Below, in pieces: positions 7,278 to 10,032 of a stretch of DNA of 10,032 bases (positions within the stretch are counted from its first letter, which is position 1; every line of letters begins with the position of its first letter). Location: positions 1 to 10,032 of the forward strand of contig JAGVII010000689.1 in the NCBI GenBank assembly GCA_020056155.1. Direction: 5' to 3'. Source of the stretch: Afipia sp. GTDB taxonomy: Bacteria; Pseudomonadota; Alphaproteobacteria; Rhizobiales; Xanthobacteraceae. Both the position numbers and the translations under genes were made by a program. The notes below the pieces were generated by a model, which ran no database searches, was not told where the DNA came from, and saw only the letters and a program-made list of their open reading frames with translations.

Positions 7278-7994
7278 CTAGTCGAAAGCTATGTCCGACA
7301 TGTCGAGCCATACTAATAGTCTGTCCCGCAAGACCGCGTAGTCCTCAGTACACAAATAAGCGCGACGCTTTGTTGCGACAGCGAGACCATCGAACCACTG
7401 CGTGTCAAGCGCATAATTGGCGATGTTGTGCCCACCTGCGACATCCACCGTATAGTCCTGTCTGCGCAGCAAGAATTGATTGTCGAAATAGAAACGTTGG
7501 ACCTTGCTGTGAGCAGCAAGATTTGGCGGAAATGTTAACTTCAGTCCTCGCCAGGTCTCTCCGCCTTCCGACAGAGGATCACATTCTTCGACAAGCACGC
7601 CGGGAAATGTGAAGAAAAATGGGGTATTAAGGTAACTCCACATCGCGTATCCGCTGAAGTAAACGCGGTCGAGAAGGTCCCACGGCGTATCAAGATCGTG
7701 CCCCTCGAAAGTTTCACGCGGATTGATTTTTTCCGCAAGGACCTTGCCGGCGGCGGTCTCTACAGCAACCCGTTCATGCCGAAAGGAGGAAAACTTGCCG
7801 CTCGCGGGCACGGTTTCTATCGATGTGTACTGCTCGTGTAGCGAGATTCTGACTTGCAGCGGGTCCAAGCTCTCGGTCGCTTTACGCCGAATAAGTTCGC
7901 CTCCGCTGACCATTTTCGTGCTGCAACGACGATAAGAACTCCAACGCTCTTTGCCGCCGTGAGCCGCAAGTACCTCCTCAAGCAATCCAACCAT
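7278..7994 (-). CDS. Uncharacterised 238-residue protein, YFSGYAMW family (copy 2)
   Basis: This is a diverged homologue of the gene at 720-1439, on the opposite strand. Shared features in the same order are an N-terminal AHGGKERW, a central YFSGYAMWSYL followed by PFFF and PGVLVEE, LKLTFP, AAHSKVQRFYFD, a DYTVDVAGG segment and VATKRRAY near the C-terminus, ending in an acidic DMSDIAFD. The N-terminal third is much less alike than the rest. The start is ATG 7994 with GGAG six bases upstream. No signal peptide, membrane helix or known catalytic motif is visible, so a soluble cytoplasmic protein is expected. It lies between the acyl-CoA dehydrogenase and the LysR regulator, all on the - strand, with gaps over 100 bases on each side, so it is probably transcribed on its own or with the dehydrogenase downstream. 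A role tied to acyl-CoA metabolism is a guess from context. Confidence 0.75.
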   Translation of the reverse strand: MVGLLEEVLAAHGGKERWSSYRRCSTKMVSGGELIRRKATESLDPLQVRISLHEQYTSIETVPASGKFSSFRHERVAVETAAGKVLAEKINPRETFEGHDLDTPWDLLDRVYFSGYAMWSYLNTPFFFTFPGVLVEECDPLSEGGETWRGLKLTFPPNLAAHSKVQRFYFDNQFLLRRQDYTVDVAGGHNIANYALDTQWFDGLAVATKRRAYLCTEDYAVLRDRLLVWLDMSDIAFD

Positions 7995-8118
7995 TGTCTA
8001 CTCCAAGCAGGCCGGCAACGGCCACTAGTTACGACGTCTGTTTTGCAAGGCTGAAGCGGGCACTTACCCGGCACATACCGTCAGGCGTTTCCGCGCTCCA
8101 AGCTTAGATCGCAGACGC

Positions 8119-9060
8119 TTACCTTTTTTGGCGTAAGATCCGCTTCGGACCAGATTGCCCAACGAACCAGTCGCGCGAATTGGCGAGCTCACTTTCCAGC
8201 AGGCGGCGAGCTTGGCGAGTGAGTTTGCGCAAGTCGCTCTCCCGCCGGCGCAACAGCCATACATCCAAGTAGGAAGATTCGCGCGGCACCACCCGTACAA
8301 GCCCTTCCGCCAGAGCAAACGGAACTGGCAGAAATGCGAGCCCCAAACCTTGTGCCGCGGCGGCAGAATGGTTCCCTATCGGCATCAAGCGCAGTTTACT
8401 GCGCCGATTTGATACAGCTAAAAAACTTGTGAGCAGTTGCATCCGACCGTCGCGTTGGAGGCCGGAGAATTCTGTGGAATTACCGATGATGTCGTGGCCT
8501 TCGAGGTCAGCCAGAGACTGTGGCGCGGGATTGCGTGCCAGATAATCCTTAGAAGCAAAAATTCCGAATGCCGCCGTCGCTACGCGCTTTCCGATCAGTT
8601 CGTTGTCGAACGGATTACCCATGCGGATAACGAAATCGAGATCGCTGAACGCGAGATTCTGCTGCACGTTAGTAGAATCGATCTCGATCTGAATATCAGG
8701 ATTTATCGCATGCAGCTTTGGCACCCTGGGCAGGAGCCAATGCTTTGTTAGCCCTTCTGTCGAGGAAATTCGCAAGATCGCCGATCGCTCTGTGGCGCGG
8801 AGCCTCGTGCTTTTGTGGAGGGATTCGAACGAGGTGGCGATGTCCTTCGTCGATTGGTAGAGATTCTCGCCTTCCGGAGTCGGCCGAACACCCGACGGTA
8901 CACGAAAGAATAGCGGCGCTCCAACATAGCGCTCCAGTTCCTGCAGCCGGCGACTGACCGTTGGCTGGCTCATGCCGATCTCCTGCGCAGCGCGGTTCAC
9001 GCTCCCTGTCTTTATGACTGCGGAGAACAGCCTAAGAAGATCCCAGTTTATCTGTGTCAT
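8119..9060 (-). CDS. LysR-family transcriptional regulator
   Basis: The 313-residue protein has the standard length and layout. The N-terminal winged helix (about residues 4-63) reads LLRLFSAVIKTGSVNRAAQE, then SQPTVSRRLQELERYVGAPL and FFRVPSGVRPTPEGE. A linker helix follows, then a periplasmic-binding-protein-like effector domain from about residue 93 (ILRISSTEGLTKHWLLPRVP) to about 290. The start is ATG 9060, with GAGGAG close upstream. LysR proteins usually control an adjacent gene and respond to a pathway intermediate; here the candidates are the SDR/crotonase genes upstream on the same strand or the unknown gene downstream. It does not have the usual divergent arrangement. The effector cannot be inferred. 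It follows the SDR gene by 58 bases, with a hairpin in the gap. Confidence 0.92.
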   Translation of the reverse strand: MTQINWDLLRLFSAVIKTGSVNRAAQEIGMSQPTVSRRLQELERYVGAPLFFRVPSGVRPTPEGENLYQSTKDIATSFESLHKSTRLRATERSAILRISSTEGLTKHWLLPRVPKLHAINPDIQIEIDSTNVQQNLAFSDLDFVIRMGNPFDNELIGKRVATAAFGIFASKDYLARNPAPQSLADLEGHDIIGNSTEFSGLQRDGRMQLLTSFLAVSNRRSKLRLMPIGNHSAAAAQGLGLAFLPVPFALAEGLVRVVPRESSYLDVWLLRRRESDLRKLTRQARRLLESELANSRDWFVGQSGPKRILRQKR

Positions 9061-9086
9061 CTGCTCCTCGTGGGGGAGTGTCGTCA

Positions 9087-9105
9087 GCCGGCGACTTTCG
9101 CCGGC
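9087..9105 (-). terminator. GC-rich hairpin between SDR and LysR genes
   Basis: GCCGGCGA and TCGCCGGC form a perfect 8-base-pair stem around a 3-base loop. It begins 14 bases after the SDR stop and ends 27 bases before the LysR start. On the transcribed (-) strand it is not followed by a U-run, so an intrinsic terminator of the classical kind is doubtful. It could reduce read-through or be an operator. Confidence 0.4.
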
Positions 9106-9118
9106 CGACGCGCTGACG

Positions 9119-9910
9119 TTAGGACGCGGTCAGAACAGCCGTCAGGCCTCCATCGACAGCAAGGATCTGACCGGTGATGTGTTTGCCCGCATCGCTCGCA
9201 AACAGCAGGGCTGCGCCCTTAAGATCGTCTCCGTCGCCAATTCGCCGTAGGGGCACGCCGGCGGTAAGCCGGTCGACGCCCAACGCCTCAATCGTGCCTT
9301 TGGTCATCTTCGAGATGAAGAAACCCGGCGCCAACGCATTCGCGGTAATACCGTAACGTCCCCAACTGCCCGCGAGCGCGCGGGTGAAATTAATCACCGC
9401 CCCCTTGCTGGTGTTGTAGGCAACGGTCTGCACGTCAGCGGAACTGCCGCGCAGGCCGGCGATCGACGCCAGATTGATGATGCGGCCATACTTGTTGGGG
9501 ATCATCGAACGCTTCGCTATCTGCTGACTGATCAAGAACAGCGAACGGATATTGAGGTTCATGACCTTGTCCCACGCATCGACCGGGTGGTCCTCGGTTG
9601 GCGCGCCCCACGTCGCGCCCGCATTGTTCACCAGGATGTCGACGCGGCCTAGCTTGGCCAGCGCCTCATCAACGAGACGTTTGACATCCTCGTCCTTGGA
9701 ATTGTCAGCGGCGACCCATTCAGCCTGGATGCCGAGCCCGGCGAGATGGTTCTGCGCCGCCTCAAGCTCGGCCGCCTTGCGCGCGGACAAAAGGACCTTT
9801 GCGCCCTGCTCGCCGAGCGCCTCGGCAATCTGCAAACCCAGTCCGCGCGAACCGCCAGTGATCAGGGCAGTCTTACCAGTGAGATCAAATGCTTTCTTGA
9901 TGCTAGCCAT
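9119..9910 (-). CDS. Short-chain dehydrogenase/reductase (SDR)
   Basis: The 263-residue classical SDR shows the cofactor motif TGGSRGLG at residues 18-25 and NNAG at 95-98. The catalytic set is N120, S149, Y165 and K169 (YNTSK), followed by LAPGFF and a C-terminal GQILAVDGG. A basic residue (R22) inside the glycine-rich motif favours NADP(H), which is an inference. The S149-Y165 spacing is slightly longer than the common 13, because of a SSADVQTV insertion seen in some relatives. The start is ATG 9910 with only a weak ribosome site. The stop of a crotonase on the same strand lies 38 bases upstream, so the two probably form one transcription unit. In such a setting an SDR may oxidise a 3-hydroxyacyl-CoA or reduce a keto group; the substrate is not determinable. 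Confidence 0.92.
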   Translation of the reverse strand: MASIKKAFDLTGKTALITGGSRGLGLQIAEALGEQGAKVLLSARKAAELEAAQNHLAGLGIQAEWVAADNSKDEDVKRLVDEALAKLGRVDILVNNAGATWGAPTEDHPVDAWDKVMNLNIRSLFLISQQIAKRSMIPNKYGRIINLASIAGLRGSSADVQTVAYNTSKGAVINFTRALAGSWGRYGITANALAPGFFISKMTKGTIEALGVDRLTAGVPLRRIGDGDDLKGAALLFASDAGKHITGQILAVDGGLTAVLTAS

Positions 9911-9948
9911 ACTATGCTTGTCTCTCGTTTGTCCGTCGTTTGAAATTC

Positions 9949-10032
9949 TTACCTACCCTTGAAAACGGCCGAGCGGCGTTCCATGAAGGACTTGATGCCT
10001 TCCATCATGTCTTCGCTCTTGAAGACGCGGGC
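9949..10032 (-). CDS. Enoyl-CoA hydratase/isomerase (crotonase), C-terminal end only
   Basis: The gene enters from the right edge; 27 residues remain before TAA 9949-9951. They include ARVFKSEDMMEGIKSFMERR and then SAVFKGR. The pattern SEDMMEGIKSFMERR-x-x-x-FKG is the standard C-terminal helix of enoyl-CoA hydratases. No lesion is seen in this part. It is 38 bases upstream of the SDR gene on the same strand and most likely cotranscribed with it. Confidence 0.85.
   Translation of the reverse strand, partial: ARVFKSEDMMEGIKSFMERRSAVFKGR

Overview
The window looks like an accessory, CoA-linked degradation region from a GC-rich proteobacterium. The gene repertoire (several crotonases, a DmdC-type acyl-CoA dehydrogenase, an Old Yellow Enzyme with a quinone reductase, SDR, LysR and HxlR regulators) resembles Bradyrhizobium or Rhodopseudomonas-like Alphaproteobacteria. 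That assignment is an inference from protein style; no rRNA or tRNA is present to confirm it. I saw no insertion sequence, CRISPR array or origin.

Layout from left to right. Bases 1-72 are the end of an acyl-CoA synthetase on the + strand. An enoyl-CoA hydratase follows (154-650) but is frameshifted and cut short; it ends inside an AT-rich 23-nt palindrome that resembles a repressor operator. Next is an intact uncharacterised gene (720-1439, +). A poor stretch (1440-1690) follows, then a second, heavily decayed enoyl-CoA hydratase on the - strand (about 1690-2285).

The best preserved unit is 2298-5058. A zinc-free quinone oxidoreductase and an NemA/Old Yellow Enzyme flavoprotein form a - strand operon with almost no gap. 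They are divergent from an HxlR-family regulator (start re-assigned to GTG 4576). The divergent intergenic region holds two copies of the same imperfect palindrome, the best candidate operators here. The genes read as an electrophile/quinone-responsive reductase module.

On the right, a 596-residue-class acyl-CoA dehydrogenase (7059 to 5270, -) is split by a single-base frameshift. About 220 bases with no recognisable gene separate it from a second member of the uncharacterised family (7278-7994, -). Then come a LysR regulator (8119-9060, -), a GC-rich hairpin, an SDR oxidoreductase (9119-9910, -) and the end of a third, apparently intact crotonase (9949-10032, -). The last three read leftwards in that order: crotonase, SDR, LysR.

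Taken together, acyl-CoA ligase, acyl-CoA dehydrogenase, enoyl-CoA hydratases and SDR match the steps of a beta-oxidation-like route for an unidentified acid. Three of the CoA-pathway genes carry disabling lesions, so the pathway seems to be eroding while the reductase module and the two uncharacterised paralogues stay open. The 211 bases between the convergent HxlR and dehydrogenase genes (5059-5269) hold nothing I can name. The most interesting unexplained elements are the paired unknown-family genes, the palindrome at 638-660 and the duplicated operator at 4473-4529.
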